The notes beneath the pieces are model-generated. The model saw only the letters and a program-made list of their open reading frames with translations. It was not told the origin of the DNA and ran no database searches. 64,000 nucleotides of DNA, taken from assembly GCA_944320815.1 (NCBI GenBank), contig CALUIZ010000014.1, positions 17,602 through 81,601 of the forward strand. Reading direction: 5' to 3'. A program made the position numbers and the translations under genes. Of this stretch, positions 1 to 8,902 are shown one piece after another; positions within the stretch are counted from its first letter, which is position 1, and each line of letters begins with the position of its first letter. Source of the stretch: an uncultured Phocaeicola sp. (GTDB lineage: Bacteria > Bacteroidota > Bacteroidia > Bacteroidales > Bacteroidaceae).

Positions 1-179
1 TCACCGCTTCCTCGAAGGCGCACATCTCCTCTTCGTCTCCCATCACCTTGATGACGTTTCCCCTCGCCACGATTCTCAGCTTTGGGAACAGTGCCTTGAT
101 CATCTGTATGTTGGCATTGTTCACCCCATAGAAGATGACGGGGTCAATGTCTTCCAGTACTATATGCTTTTCTATCATT
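1..179 (-). CDS. phoH: PhoH family ATPase, N-terminal part (runs off the window)
   Basis: Only the first 59 codons are inside the window. Reading leftward from the ATG at 177-179, the protein begins MIEKHIVLEDIDPVIFYGVN and continues with a KH-like stretch (LFPKLRIVARGNVIKVMGDE). This matches the N-terminus of Bacteroidales PhoH/PhoL proteins, which lie ahead of the P-loop NTPase domain. The family is a cytoplasmic ATPase linked to phosphate stress and RNA metabolism. The catalytic domain is outside the window, so integrity cannot be judged. It is divergent from the lipoprotein at 531. Confidence 0.8.
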
Positions 180-445
180 CAGCTAATTTCGGTTTGCACT
201 TGTGTCTGTTTATTTTCCGCAAATTTAATCATAACTTTTTGATTGTGGAGAAACAGGCGGACATTTTATTTAAGATAAGCGTTTGTTTTAGCCGAGACAA
301 ACGCTTGCTTTGGATGAAACAGACGTTCATCTTTTCTGCGCTCACGGCTTCTTTATTTAACTTCAGTTATTCTTTTCTATATGCCATTGCTTCTACGGTT
401 AAATGAAAGTGTTGTGTCCGTGTGCTTTCTAACATGCTTTTAGGT

Positions 446-478
446 TTTGTCATTGATTTTTTTTTTTTGCTACATTTG
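446..478 (+). promoter_or_regulatory. Bacteroidetes-type promoter for the DUF4251 lipoprotein gene
   Basis: A -33 TTTG at 446-449 and a -7 box TACATTTG at 471-478 are separated by 21 bp. This fits the Bacteroides sigma-ABfr consensus TTTG-N19-21-TAnnTTTG. Transcription should start near 485, leaving a leader of about 45 nt. The rest of the 180-530 gap holds an AT-rich stretch in which I see no gene. Confidence 0.65.
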
Positions 479-530
479 TATAATGTCATTGGTCGAAAGG
501 CTTGTTTTGTGTATTTAAGTCGTAATTAGT

Positions 531-1073
531 ATGAAAGCGATTGTCAGAATCCTATTTCTTGTTGTCCTTGCAGTTTTTGCGGGGAGCTGCAGGACACAGA
601 AAGATACGCTCGTTCCTTCCGTTGAGCATCAGATGGCTTTGGATGCCCTGCAAGCAGGACGTTTTCTCGTGAAGCTGGATGCCGTTTATCCCTCATCGGC
701 AAGTCCCTATCAGCATGCTTCCCGCACGGAATATCGGGAGCTGCATGAAAGTTATTTTTCCGTAAGGGACGGGGCATATGTTTCTTACGTCTCTTTTGAA
801 GACAGGGGCTTCCTTGCCGATGAGTTCCCGGCGAGGAAGAGGGAAGGACTGCATGCCGAGGTTTCCGGAGGGAAGAAGCAGAGGAACGGGGAAATCTGTT
901 TCCGTCTGAGAGTGTACGGCGAAGGTCTCGTGTCGGACAAACGCATTGCGGTCTTTCTCGACGGGAAGTCGAACCGGTGTTATGTCAAGATTACGTCAGT
1001 GGGCGGAAGTCCTTCAAACGCAAGCATGAGCGGTCATGTATATCCGCTGGAGGAGGCAGAATCAGGTGCTTGA
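531..1073 (+). CDS. DUF4251 family lipoprotein
   Basis: A 180-residue protein with a lipoprotein signal peptide: hydrophobic ILFLVVLAVFAGSC with the lipobox Cys at residue 20. The mature part (FLVKLDAVYPSSASPYQH, then alternating beta-like segments and a closing SMSGHVYPL) resembles DUF4251 proteins of Bacteroidales, small periplasm-facing lipoproteins of unknown function. Length is normal for that family. It stands alone between phoH and the M23 peptidase, with its own promoter. The family call rests on pattern resemblance; the lipoprotein call is direct from sequence. Confidence 0.65.
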   Translation: MKAIVRILFLVVLAVFAGSCRTQKDTLVPSVEHQMALDALQAGRFLVKLDAVYPSSASPYQHASRTEYRELHESYFSVRDGAYVSYVSFEDRGFLADEFPARKREGLHAEVSGGKKQRNGEICFRLRVYGEGLVSDKRIAVFLDGKSNRCYVKITSVGGSPSNASMSGHVYPLEEAESGA

Positions 1074-1179
1074 GCGAGTGGCGGGTGATGGAGGAGAATG
1101 GATTGTGAGCAAGAGTGTATCTTCTTTTTTGCCCATATAGAGATTTTTCCGTATGTTTGTTTCCGCAAACTGAAAGACG

Positions 1180-2841
1180 ATGATACGGAAATTGACACTT
1201 CTTCTTGCGTTCGTCTCCCCGCTTGCGGGGAGGGCGCAGCATACGGATGAAAACTATTTCATTTCGCCCTTCGACTTCCCCCTGCTTCTGAGCGCGAACT
1301 TTGGGGAGCTGAGGCCGAACCATTTCCATAACGGAATCGATATCAAGACGCAGGGTGTGACGGGAAAGCCTGTGCGGTGTGTGGCCGACGGGTATGTGTC
1401 GCGTGCGGCGGTGCTCCACGGAGGTTACGGACAGGTGGTTTATGTGGACCATCCCAACGGACTGACTTCGGTGTACGGGCATGTCATGTCGTTCGCGCCA
1501 GCCGTACAGAAGGCGGTGCGCGGATACCAGTACGCGCACGAGACGTTCGTGTGCGACCTGCGCTTCGCTCCCGGAGAGATTCCCGTGAAGCGGGGCGAGG
1601 TTATTGCCCTGAGCGGAAACGAAGGGGCTTCTGCCGGGCCGCACCTGCATCTGGAGCTGCGCCGCACGGAAACCAATGAGTATGTCGACCCGATGCCTTA
1701 CTTCAAACGGTATCTGAAGGACACGAAGCCTCCCGTGGCGAGTCTGGTGGGTTTCTATCCTTTGCCGGGAGAAGGGGTTGTGGACGGTTCCGCACGGAAG
1801 AAGCTGGTATCTGTGGCAAGGCTCTCCCGTCCCGTCACGGCATGGGGAAAAATCTATACGGGAATCAGTGCGAAGGATTATATGGACGGTACGTCGAATT
1901 TCTATGGGGTGCATTCCGTGACGCTTTATGTCGATTCGGCGGAGGTGTTCAACAGCACTACGGATGTGGTGGCTCCCGACGAGAACCGGATGATCAATGC
2001 GTTTACAGACTTCGAGGAACTGAGCCGCACGCGGAGGCTGGTCATGCGTTCCTATAAATTGCCGGGAAACCGCCTGCGCCTGCTCCATACGGGGGAAGAC
2101 CGCGGTGTGGTGGACATCTGCGAGGAGCGTGACTACCATTTCCTGTATGTGCTGGAGGACAATTTCGGAAACCGCCGCACATACCGTTTTACCGTAAAGG
2201 GGGAGAGGCAGGAGATTCCCGCACCGGAGAGGCGCAGGGGACAGACCCTCCGCTGGAACCGCGTGAATGTGGTGCAGCGTCCGGGACTGGAGCTGGTTGT
2301 GCCGAAATATACTCTTTATGACGACGTGAATCTGCGTGTGGAAATCAAGGGGGACAGCGCGGGCATTTCTTCCGACTATATGCTGGATGCCGGATATACG
2401 CCTCTGCACGGCTATTGTTCTCTTTCGATAGGAATGCGCTGTCTTCCGGTGGCGGATACCACGAAATATTATGTGGTACAGAAATGGGGCAGGTGGCGTG
2501 CTCCGATGGGAGGAAGATACGAGAACGGGTGGGTGAAGGCCAAAGTCCGTTCGCTGGGCACGTTTGCCGTGGCACTGGATACGGTGGCCCCGCGCGTTGT
2601 TCCGTTGGGGAAGAACACCTGGCGCGCTTCCCGCAACATCCGTTTCCGGGTGAGTGACGCGGAATCGGGCATTGCTTCCTACAAGGTGCGTGTGGACGGG
2701 AAGTTCGTGCTTTTCGGCCTGAAGAAAGGCGTGCTGGTGATTCAGGACAGAGAGAAGGTGGAACGCGGAGTGCCTCATGAGCTGGAGGTTGTCGTGACCG
2801 ACAACTGCGGCAACGAGTCGCGCGGGAAATATGAATTCTGA
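1180..2841 (+). CDS. M23 family metallopeptidase (peptidoglycan endopeptidase)
   Basis: 553 residues with an N-terminal signal peptide (LTLLLAFVSPLAGRAQ). The LytM/M23 domain lies at about residues 20-175: zinc-site motif HFHNGID and the later HLHLELR (HxH), with GYGQVVYVDH and SVYGHV between, as in active lysostaphin-type endopeptidases. The C-terminal two thirds is beta-rich and ends in an Ig-like segment (VRVDGKFVLFGLKKGVLVIQ), probably a cell-wall or partner-binding region. The role is cleavage of peptide cross-links in periplasmic peptidoglycan. A long open frame on the opposite strand (991-2892) is a shadow of this gene. Confidence 0.87.
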   Translation: MIRKLTLLLAFVSPLAGRAQHTDENYFISPFDFPLLLSANFGELRPNHFHNGIDIKTQGVTGKPVRCVADGYVSRAAVLHGGYGQVVYVDHPNGLTSVYGHVMSFAPAVQKAVRGYQYAHETFVCDLRFAPGEIPVKRGEVIALSGNEGASAGPHLHLELRRTETNEYVDPMPYFKRYLKDTKPPVASLVGFYPLPGEGVVDGSARKKLVSVARLSRPVTAWGKIYTGISAKDYMDGTSNFYGVHSVTLYVDSAEVFNSTTDVVAPDENRMINAFTDFEELSRTRRLVMRSYKLPGNRLRLLHTGEDRGVVDICEERDYHFLYVLEDNFGNRRTYRFTVKGERQEIPAPERRRGQTLRWNRVNVVQRPGLELVVPKYTLYDDVNLRVEIKGDSAGISSDYMLDAGYTPLHGYCSLSIGMRCLPVADTTKYYVVQKWGRWRAPMGGRYENGWVKAKVRSLGTFAVALDTVAPRVVPLGKNTWRASRNIRFRVSDAESGIASYKVRVDGKFVLFGLKKGVLVIQDREKVERGVPHELEVVVTDNCGNESRGKYEF

Positions 2842-2844
2842 CAA

Positions 2845-2898
2845 CAATTGACAATTAACAATTAATAATTTGGATGTCCGCAAATCTTGCAACGGACA
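2845..2898. repeat. AT-rich heptamer repeats followed by a GTCCG hairpin
   Basis: Directly after the M23 stop codon, three near-identical heptamers (CAATTGA, CAATTAA, CAATTAA) run from 2845 to 2865. They are followed by a hairpin with arms TGTCCG (2875-2880) and CGGACA (2893-2898). It could act as a weak terminator/processing element or in the leader of the following gene. Two other hairpins with GTCCG arms occur at 13170-13224 and 60157-60215. Confidence 0.4.
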
Positions 2899-2933
2899 GG
2901 CAAGGTGTGGACGTTATAAAAGCAGAAACAACG

Positions 2934-4586
2934 ATGAGAATGAAAAGACTGATGGCCGCGGCTCTGATGGTTGCGGCAAGTGTGACGGGCGGGTGGGCCT
3001 GCACCAACTTCATTGTGGGAAAGAAAGCTTCGGCTGACGGGTCGGTGATTGTCTCCTATTCGGCCGACTCGTACGGCATGTTCGGGTATTTGTGCCATTA
3101 TCCTGCGGCTGTCCATGCCGACGGGGCCATGCGTGACATTTACGAGTGGGACACCGGCAAGTATCTGGGACAGATTAAGGAGGCGAAGCAGACCTATAAC
3201 GTCATCGGCAACATCAACGAGTTTCAGGTGACGATTGGGGAGACGACGTTCGGCGGACGTCCCGAACTGGTGGACACTACCGGAGTGATGGACTACGGAA
3301 GCCTGATTTATGTGGCCCTCCAGCGTTCGCGCAGCGCGAAGGAAGCCATCAAGGTGATGACCGCGCTCGTGAAGGAGTACGGCTACTACAGCTCGGGCGA
3401 GTCGTTTTCCGTGGCCGACCCCAATGAGGCATGGATTCTGGAGATGATAGGCAAAGGGCCGGGCGTGAAGGGAGCTGTATGGGTGGCCGTGCGCATTCCT
3501 GACGACTGTATTGCTGCCCATGCCAACCAGAGCCGCATCCACCGCTTCGACATGGACGACAAGGAGAACTGCCTCTATTCGCCCGACGTGATTTCCTTCG
3601 CGCGGGAGAAGGGGTATTTCAACGGAATGAACGAGGAGTTCAGCTTCGCCGATGCCTACTGTCCGCTCGACTTCAGCGGTCTGCGCGCTTGTGAGGCCCG
3701 CGTGTGGAGTTTCTATAATATGTTCAGCAAGTCCACGGGACAGGCTTATCTTTCCTATATCCAATGCGAGAGCAGCGAACCGTTTCCGCTTTATGTGAAA
3801 CCCGACCGCAAGGTGTCGGTGCGTGATATCCAGCACGCCATGCGCGACCATTATGAAGGGACGCCCCTCGACATCACGCAGGACATGGGAGCCGGATGTT
3901 TCCAGATGCCTTATCGCCTTTCTCCCCTCACTTTCAAGGTGGACGGGCAGGAATACTTTAACGAGCGTCCCATCTCCACCCAGCAGAGCGGTTTCGTGTT
4001 TGTCTCTCAGATGCGTGCCAGTCTGCCCGACGTGGTGGGAGGAGTGCTCTGGTTCGGGTTGGACGATGCGAACATGACGGTGTTCACTCCCGTGTACTGT
4101 CAGACCGACCGGGTGCCTTATCCTTATATGCAGGGCAACGGCGACTGTGTGACCTTCTCGTGGGATTCCGGTTTCTGGATTTACAATTGGGTGGCTGACA
4201 TGATACGCCCCCGCTACAGTCTGATGATAGATGACATGCGCACTGTGCAGAACAGTCTTGAAGACACTTTCGCCGACGCGCAGAAAGGTATGGAGAGTAC
4301 GGCACTGGAACTCTGCCAGGAAGACCCGGCAAAGGCCCGCGAGTTTCTGACGGAATACACCTCAATGACCGCGCAGACCGCTGTGGAAAGCTGGAAGAGG
4401 CTGGGCGAGTTCCTTATTGTCCGCTACAATGACGGAGTGGTGAAACGGCTTGCCGGCGACGGGCAGCTCCTGCGTCCGGCTACAGGGAACACCGCCCCGC
4501 TCGACCGTCCGGGCTATCCGCAGGACTTCCTGAAACGGCTGGTGAAGGAGACGGGCGACCGCTACAAGGTGAAGGCGGTGAAATGA
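2934..4586 (+). CDS. C69 family dipeptidase (secreted)
   Basis: 550 residues from the ATG at 2934; an in-frame ATG at 2874 would prepend 20 residues that do not look like part of a signal peptide. The signal sequence (MAAALMVAASVTGGWA) is followed immediately by CTNFIVGKKASADGS. This is the N-terminal-nucleophile start of C69/U34 dipeptidases, where cleavage exposes the catalytic Cys. Other family features are NVIGNINEFQVTIGETTFGG and EAWILEMIGKGPG. These enzymes hydrolyse dipeptides, here probably in the periplasm. The neighbouring peptidase suggests peptide or cell-wall turnover. Confidence 0.87.
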   Translation: MRMKRLMAAALMVAASVTGGWACTNFIVGKKASADGSVIVSYSADSYGMFGYLCHYPAAVHADGAMRDIYEWDTGKYLGQIKEAKQTYNVIGNINEFQVTIGETTFGGRPELVDTTGVMDYGSLIYVALQRSRSAKEAIKVMTALVKEYGYYSSGESFSVADPNEAWILEMIGKGPGVKGAVWVAVRIPDDCIAAHANQSRIHRFDMDDKENCLYSPDVISFAREKGYFNGMNEEFSFADAYCPLDFSGLRACEARVWSFYNMFSKSTGQAYLSYIQCESSEPFPLYVKPDRKVSVRDIQHAMRDHYEGTPLDITQDMGAGCFQMPYRLSPLTFKVDGQEYFNERPISTQQSGFVFVSQMRASLPDVVGGVLWFGLDDANMTVFTPVYCQTDRVPYPYMQGNGDCVTFSWDSGFWIYNWVADMIRPRYSLMIDDMRTVQNSLEDTFADAQKGMESTALELCQEDPAKAREFLTEYTSMTAQTAVESWKRLGEFLIVRYNDGVVKRLAGDGQLLRPATGNTAPLDRPGYPQDFLKRLVKETGDRYKVKAVK

Positions 4587-4646
4587 TTTCAAGGAGTGGC
4601 TTTGCGTCCGGTGCATGTTTCCGGGCGCGAAAAGCTCTGGTTTTGC

Positions 4647-4678
4647 GGCACAAGTTTCCGGACTTGTGCCGTTGTCTT
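4647..4678 (+). terminator. Intrinsic terminator after the C69 dipeptidase
   Basis: Perfect 9-bp stem: GGCACAAGT (4647-4655) and ACTTGTGCC (4662-4670) around a 6-nt loop, followed by GTTGTCTTTT. It lies 60 nt after the dipeptidase stop codon. Confidence 0.65.
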
Positions 4679-4888
4679 TTAGTTTGTCTGCATTGTTCTG
4701 GATGTATCCGGATATGCGCAAAAAGTCTTCCGCACGGAGTTTGCGAAAGTGTCTGATTGTTGCGGGAAAACGGCTGCATTAAGAAAAGAATTGTCTTTCA
4801 AACAGTGAAATAGACAGTTTTTTGACGAAGCCGTTTTCTGAAGATTGAAAAAAAACGCTCCGTGTTAGGATAATTGGAATAATTTTTT

Positions 4889-4896
4889 TATTTTTG
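4889..4896 (+). promoter_or_regulatory. -7 promoter box for the phospho-sugar mutase gene
   Basis: TATTTTTG fits the Bacteroidetes -7 consensus TAnnTTTG and lies 49 nt before the start codon. No clear -33 TTTG is visible at the usual distance. The gap 4679-4888 is AT-rich with no gene seen. Confidence 0.4.
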
Positions 4897-4945
4897 TCTC
4901 TGCATAGACTGAATACCTGAAAACTAAAATAAACATTTGAAAATC

Positions 4946-6688
4946 ATGGAAAACGAAGAATTGATCAAGCAGTGCACCGAGAAGGCGCAGTCGTGGCTGA
5001 CTCCCGCATACGACGCGGAAACCCAGGCCGAAGTGAAACGTATGTTGGAGAACCCCGACAAGACGGAGCTTATAGATGCTTTCTATAAGGATTTGGAGTT
5101 CGGTACGGGCGGTCTGCGCGGCATCATGGGAGCCGGTTCCAACCGTATGAACATCTATACGGTGGGCGCGGCCACTCAGGGACTGGCCAACTATCTGAAC
5201 AAGTGCTTTGCCGGAAAGGACGGCATATCGGTGGTTGTAGGGCACGACTGCCGCAACAACAGCCGCAAGTTCGCTGAAATCTCTGCTGACATCTTCTCTG
5301 CCAACGGCATTAAGGTGTATCTGTTTGATGACATGCGCCCGACACCGGAAATGTCGTTCGCTATCCGCCATCTGGGCTGCCAGAGTGGCATTAACATCAC
5401 CGCTTCTCATAACCCGCGTGAGTATAACGGATACAAGGCTTATTGGGATGACGGCGCGCAGGTGCTGGCTCCGCACGATACGGGCATCATCGACGAGGTG
5501 AACAAAGTGAAGGTGAACGACATCAAGTTCGACGGGAACAAGAGCCTGATACAGATTGTCGGAAAGGACATCGACGACGAGTATCTGAACCGCGTGCATT
5601 CGATTTCTATCGATCCGGAAGTTATCAAACGCCAGAAAGACCTGAGCATCGTCTATACTCCGCTCCATGGTACGGGTATGATGCTGATTCCGCAGTCGCT
5701 GAAACTGTGGGGCTTCGAAAATGTACACTGCGTGCCTGAACAGATGGTGAAGAGCGGTGACTTCCCGACTGTGGTTTCTCCGAATCCGGAAAATGCTGAG
5801 GCACTGACCATGGCTATCAAACTGGCGAAGGAAATCGATGCCGACATCGTGATGGCTTCCGACCCCGACGCTGACCGCGTGGGTATGGCATGCAAGGACA
5901 GCAAAGGCGAATGGGTGCTTCTGAACGGTAACCAGACCTGCCTGATTTTCTTGTACTATATCATCAAGAACCGTATCGCCATGGGCAAGATGAAGGGTAA
6001 TGAGTTCATCGTGAAGACCATTGTGACTACCGAGCTGATCAAGGCAATCGCTGACAAGAACCATATCAAGATGCTCGACTGCTACACCGGATTCAAGTGG
6101 ATTGCACGCGAAATCCGTCTGCGTGAAGGCAAGGAGCAGTATATCGGCGGCGGTGAGGAAAGCTACGGATTCCTGGCCGAAGATTTTGTGCGCGACAAAG
6201 ATGCCGTTTCGGCTTGCTCGCTTCTGGCTGAAATCTGTGCCTGGGCGAAGGATCAGGGCAAGACACTCTATGACGTGCTGATGGAAATCTATATCGAATA
6301 TGGCTTCTCGAAAGAACTGACCGTCAACGTGGTGAAGCCGGGAAAGACGGGTGCTGACGAGATCAAGGCCATGATGGAGCAGTTCCGCGCATGTCCGCCG
6401 AAAGAACTGGGCGGTTCGGAAGTGGTGCTCATAAAGGATTACAAGACACTGAAGGCGACTGACGGAAAGGGCAATGTGACAGATTTGGACATGCCGGAAA
6501 CGTCGAATGTATTGCAGTTCTTCACCGCTGACGGTACCAAGGTTTCTGTACGTCCTTCGGGAACGGAACCGAAAATCAAGTTCTATATGGAAATCAAGGG
6601 CGAAATGCAGTGCCCGAAGTGTTATGCAGGTGCTACCGCTGACGCAATGGAAAAGGCGGAAGCTGTGAAGAAGTCTTTGGGAATCTGA
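4946..6688 (+). CDS. Phospho-sugar mutase (phosphoglucomutase/phosphomannomutase)
   Basis: 580 residues from the ATG at 4946; a TTG three codons upstream is not needed. All alpha-D-phosphohexomutase signatures are present: catalytic phosphoserine loop TASHNPREYNGYK, metal-binding DPDADRVG, sugar-binding GGGEESYGF and phosphate-binding RPSGTEPKIKFY. It interconverts hexose 1- and 6-phosphates in the cytoplasm, feeding cell-envelope and storage polysaccharide synthesis. Length fits the long PgcA-like branch. It appears to be a single-gene unit with a terminator 60 nt downstream. Confidence 0.92.
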   Translation: MENEELIKQCTEKAQSWLTPAYDAETQAEVKRMLENPDKTELIDAFYKDLEFGTGGLRGIMGAGSNRMNIYTVGAATQGLANYLNKCFAGKDGISVVVGHDCRNNSRKFAEISADIFSANGIKVYLFDDMRPTPEMSFAIRHLGCQSGINITASHNPREYNGYKAYWDDGAQVLAPHDTGIIDEVNKVKVNDIKFDGNKSLIQIVGKDIDDEYLNRVHSISIDPEVIKRQKDLSIVYTPLHGTGMMLIPQSLKLWGFENVHCVPEQMVKSGDFPTVVSPNPENAEALTMAIKLAKEIDADIVMASDPDADRVGMACKDSKGEWVLLNGNQTCLIFLYYIIKNRIAMGKMKGNEFIVKTIVTTELIKAIADKNHIKMLDCYTGFKWIAREIRLREGKEQYIGGGEESYGFLAEDFVRDKDAVSACSLLAEICAWAKDQGKTLYDVLMEIYIEYGFSKELTVNVVKPGKTGADEIKAMMEQFRACPPKELGGSEVVLIKDYKTLKATDGKGNVTDLDMPETSNVLQFFTADGTKVSVRPSGTEPKIKFYMEIKGEMQCPKCYAGATADAMEKAEAVKKSLGI

Positions 6689-6747
6689 TTTGTGAAGTTT
6701 TATTGAAGTTGCATATTTGCGTTTTTTGAAGTAAATAAGGTGAGGGA

Positions 6748-6785
6748 AGAGCTGCTCCGTGATGGAGCGGCTCTTTTGCTTTCAC
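6748..6785 (+). terminator. Intrinsic terminator after the phospho-sugar mutase
   Basis: Stem AGAGCTGCTCC (6748-6758) with GGAGCGGCTCT (6764-6774), one mismatch, followed by a T-rich tract (TTTTGCTTT). Confidence 0.75.
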
Positions 6786-6871
6786 CTCTTTTCGTCTGAT
6801 GATAAACTGACAAAGAAAGGCCGATATTTCTTACGGATAATAGCTTAAACTAAAAAAAAGTGTCATTTTAA

Positions 6872-6902
6872 TTTGTTTGTTTCAAAAAAGCCTTTATCTT
6901 TG
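6872..6902 (+). promoter_or_regulatory. Promoter of the ilv operon
   Basis: -33 TTTG at 6872-6875, 19-bp spacer, -7 box TATCTTTG at 6895-6902. This is a near-perfect Bacteroidetes housekeeping promoter. The start of transcription should be about 6909, some 16 nt before the leader-peptide ATG. Confidence 0.75.
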
Positions 6903-6924
6903 CAAGTGATAACAAACGAAAGAT

Positions 6925-7020
6925 ATGAACGCAACTCATACATTGATTAATCTGGCAGTCCTGCACATTATTCGCGTCGTGGTCGTGGAACCAAGAGGTG
7001 AGGGAGCTTCGTGTATGTAG
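6925..7020 (+). CDS. ilv operon leader peptide (attenuation control)
   Basis: A 31-codon ORF (ATG 6925, TAG 7018-7020). Its residues include three Leu, three Ile and five Val, clustered as LINLAVLHIIRVVVVEPRGE. The IIRVVVV run followed by Pro and small residues resembles the E. coli ilv leader peptide. Ribosome stalling on these codons when branched-chain aminoacyl-tRNA is scarce would control the hairpins just downstream. It lies between a consensus promoter and an attenuator ahead of ilvD, so the context supports function. Confidence 0.75.
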   Translation: MNATHTLINLAVLHIIRVVVVEPRGEGASCM

Positions 7021-7079
7021 TCGCGCATGAATGATATTGTATGGAAGCCTTTCTCACCTGATGATGAGAGAGGCTTTTT
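6996..7079 (+). promoter_or_regulatory. Transcription attenuator of the ilv operon (antiterminator/terminator pair)
   Basis: The terminator is AAGCCTTTCTC (7045-7055), a 10-nt loop and GAGAGAGGCTT (7066-7076), followed by a T-run to 7079; the stem has one G-T pair. The competing segment AGGTGAGGG (6996-7004), at the end of the leader ORF, is complementary to 7051-7059 (TTCTCACCT) and would break the terminator stem. A ribosome stalled upstream in the Ile/Val codons leaves 6996-7004 free to pair, giving read-through into ilvD. A ribosome finishing the leader would cover it and allow termination. Confidence 0.75.
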
Positions 7080-7099
7080 AATTGAAAAAACGACGAGAG

Positions 7100-8902
7100 A
7101 TGAAACATCAGTTACGCAGTTCGATGAGTACTGAAGGCCGCCGTATGGCCGGGGCACGCGCCCTGTGGGTGGCCAACGGGATGAAAAAAGAAATGATGGG
7201 CAAACCCATCATAGCCATAGTCAATTCGTTCACCCAGTTCGTGCCGGGGCACACGCATCTGCACGAAGCCGGCCAGCAGGTGAAGGCCGAGATAGAGAAG
7301 CTGGGATGCTTCGCCGCAGAGTTCAACACGATTGCCATTGATGACGGCATCGCCATGGGGCATGACGGAATGCTGTATTCGCTTCCTTCGCGCGACCTGA
7401 TAGCCGACAGCGTGGAATATATGGTGAACGCGCACAAGGCCGATGCGATGGTCTGTATCTCGAACTGCGACAAGATTACTCCGGGAATGCTGATGGCCGC
7501 CATGCGCCTGAATATCCCGACGGTGTTTGTGTCGGGAGGGCCGATGGAGGCGGGCGAATGGCGGGGACAACATCTCGACCTGATTGACGCGATGATCAAG
7601 TCGGCTGACCCGACTGTAAGCGATGCCGATGTGGAGCAGATAGAACGATGCGCGTGTCCGGGGTGCGGAAGCTGTTCGGGGATGTTTACCGCCAACTCGA
7701 TGAACTGCCTCAACGAGGCCATCGGACTGGCTCTTCCCGGTAACGGGACTATTGTGGCTACGCATGTCAATCGGAAGCGGTTGTTCAAGGATGCGGCTGC
7801 GCTGATTGTGAAGAATGCCTATAAATATTATGAGGAAGGAGATGACAGCGTGCTTCCACGGAGCATCGCTACCCGTCAGGCTTTTCTCAATGCCATGACG
7901 CTCGACATCGCCATGGGAGGCTCCACCAATACGGTGCTTCATCTGCTTGCCATCGCTCACGAAGGCGAAGTCGATTTTAAGATGGACGACATCGACATGC
8001 TTTCGCGCCGTGTGCCGTGCTTGTGCAAGGTGGCCCCCAATACGCAGAAATATCATATCCAGGATGTGAACCGTGCCGGAGGAATCCTGAACATTCTCGG
8101 TGAACTGGACAAGGGAGGGCTGTTGGATATGTCAGTGAGCCGTGTCGATGGAATGACTTTGGCCGAAGCCATCGCCAGATACAGTATCTGCAAGCCCGAC
8201 ATCGACCCCGAAGCCAGACGCATTTATTCGAGTGCGCCGGGTGGAAAGTTCAGCATTGAGATGGGCTCTCAACAGGAAACTTATAAGGAACTTGATGTGG
8301 ATCGTACGGGCGGATGTATCCGTGACCTGCAGCATGCGTACAGCAAAGACGGGGGATTGGCTGTGCTGAAAGGGAACATCGCCCAGGACGGATGTGTGGT
8401 CAAGACCGCCGGAGTGGACGAAAGCATCTGGAAGTTCTCCGGTCCGGCCAAGGTGTTCGATTCGCAGGAATCGGCCTGTGAGGGAATCCTCGGCGGAAAG
8501 GTGGTGAGCGGTGATGTGGTAGTCATCACTCACGAAGGGCCGAAGGGAGGACCGGGTATGCAGGAGATGCTTTATCCCACCTCTTACATCAAGTCGAAGC
8601 ATCTGGGCAAGGAATGTGCGCTGATAACCGACGGACGTTTCAGCGGAGGTACGTCGGGACTGAGCATCGGTCACATTTCGCCTGAGGCCGCTGCGGGAGG
8701 CAACATCGGGAAGATTGTGGACGGAGACATCATTGAGATAGACATCCCGAACCGTTCCATCAACGTGAAACTGAGTGACGGGGAACTGGCTGCAAGGCCG
8801 ATGCTTCCCCTCACACGTGACCGGAAAGTGTCGAAGGCGTTGCGTGCATACGCGAGTATGGTAAGCTCGGCCGACAAGGGAGGGGTGAGGATTGTAGAAT
8901 GA
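7100..8902 (+). CDS. ilvD: Dihydroxy-acid dehydratase
   Basis: 600 residues starting [20 protein letters not shown]; the TTG six codons upstream overlaps the attenuator T-run and is unlikely. Family motifs are the Fe-S cysteines in [13 protein letters not shown] and [19 protein letters not shown], and the C-terminal [20 protein letters not shown]. It dehydrates 2,3-dihydroxy-isovalerate and -methylvalerate to the 2-keto acids, the third step of valine/isoleucine synthesis in the cytoplasm. First structural gene of the operon. Its last four bases overlap the ilvB start (ATGA), indicating translational coupling. Confidence 0.96.
   Translation: MKHQLRSSMSTEGRRMAGARALWVANGMKKEMMGKPIIAIVNSFTQFVPGHTHLHEAGQQVKAEIEKLGCFAAEFNTIAIDDGIAMGHDGMLYSLPSRDLIADSVEYMVNAHKADAMVCISNCDKITPGMLMAAMRLNIPTVFVSGGPMEAGEWRGQHLDLIDAMIKSADPTVSDADVEQIERCACPGCGSCSGMFTANSMNCLNEAIGLALPGNGTIVATHVNRKRLFKDAAALIVKNAYKYYEEGDDSVLPRSIATRQAFLNAMTLDIAMGGSTNTVLHLLAIAHEGEVDFKMDDIDMLSRRVPCLCKVAPNTQKYHIQDVNRAGGILNILGELDKGGLLDMSVSRVDGMTLAEAIARYSICKPDIDPEARRIYSSAPGGKFSIEMGSQQETYKELDVDRTGGCIRDLQHAYSKDGGLAVLKGNIAQDGCVVKTAGVDESIWKFSGPAKVFDSQESACEGILGGKVVSGDVVVITHEGPKGGPGMQEMLYPTSYIKSKHLGKECALITDGRFSGGTSGLSIGHISPEAAAGGNIGKIVDGDIIEIDIPNRSINVKLSDGELAARPMLPLTRDRKVSKALRAYASMVSSADKGGVRIVE

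Noticed and set aside
164..406. 80-codon plus-strand ORF between phoH and the lipoprotein gene
   Set aside because: It overlaps the phoH start on the other strand, is Phe/Leu-rich from AT-rich intergenic DNA, and has no start-site or domain support.
991..2892. A 633-codon open frame on the minus strand opposite the M23 peptidase gene
   Set aside because: It is antisense to a gene with clear catalytic motifs, is rich in His/Arg/Pro as expected of a shadow frame, and shows no domain.
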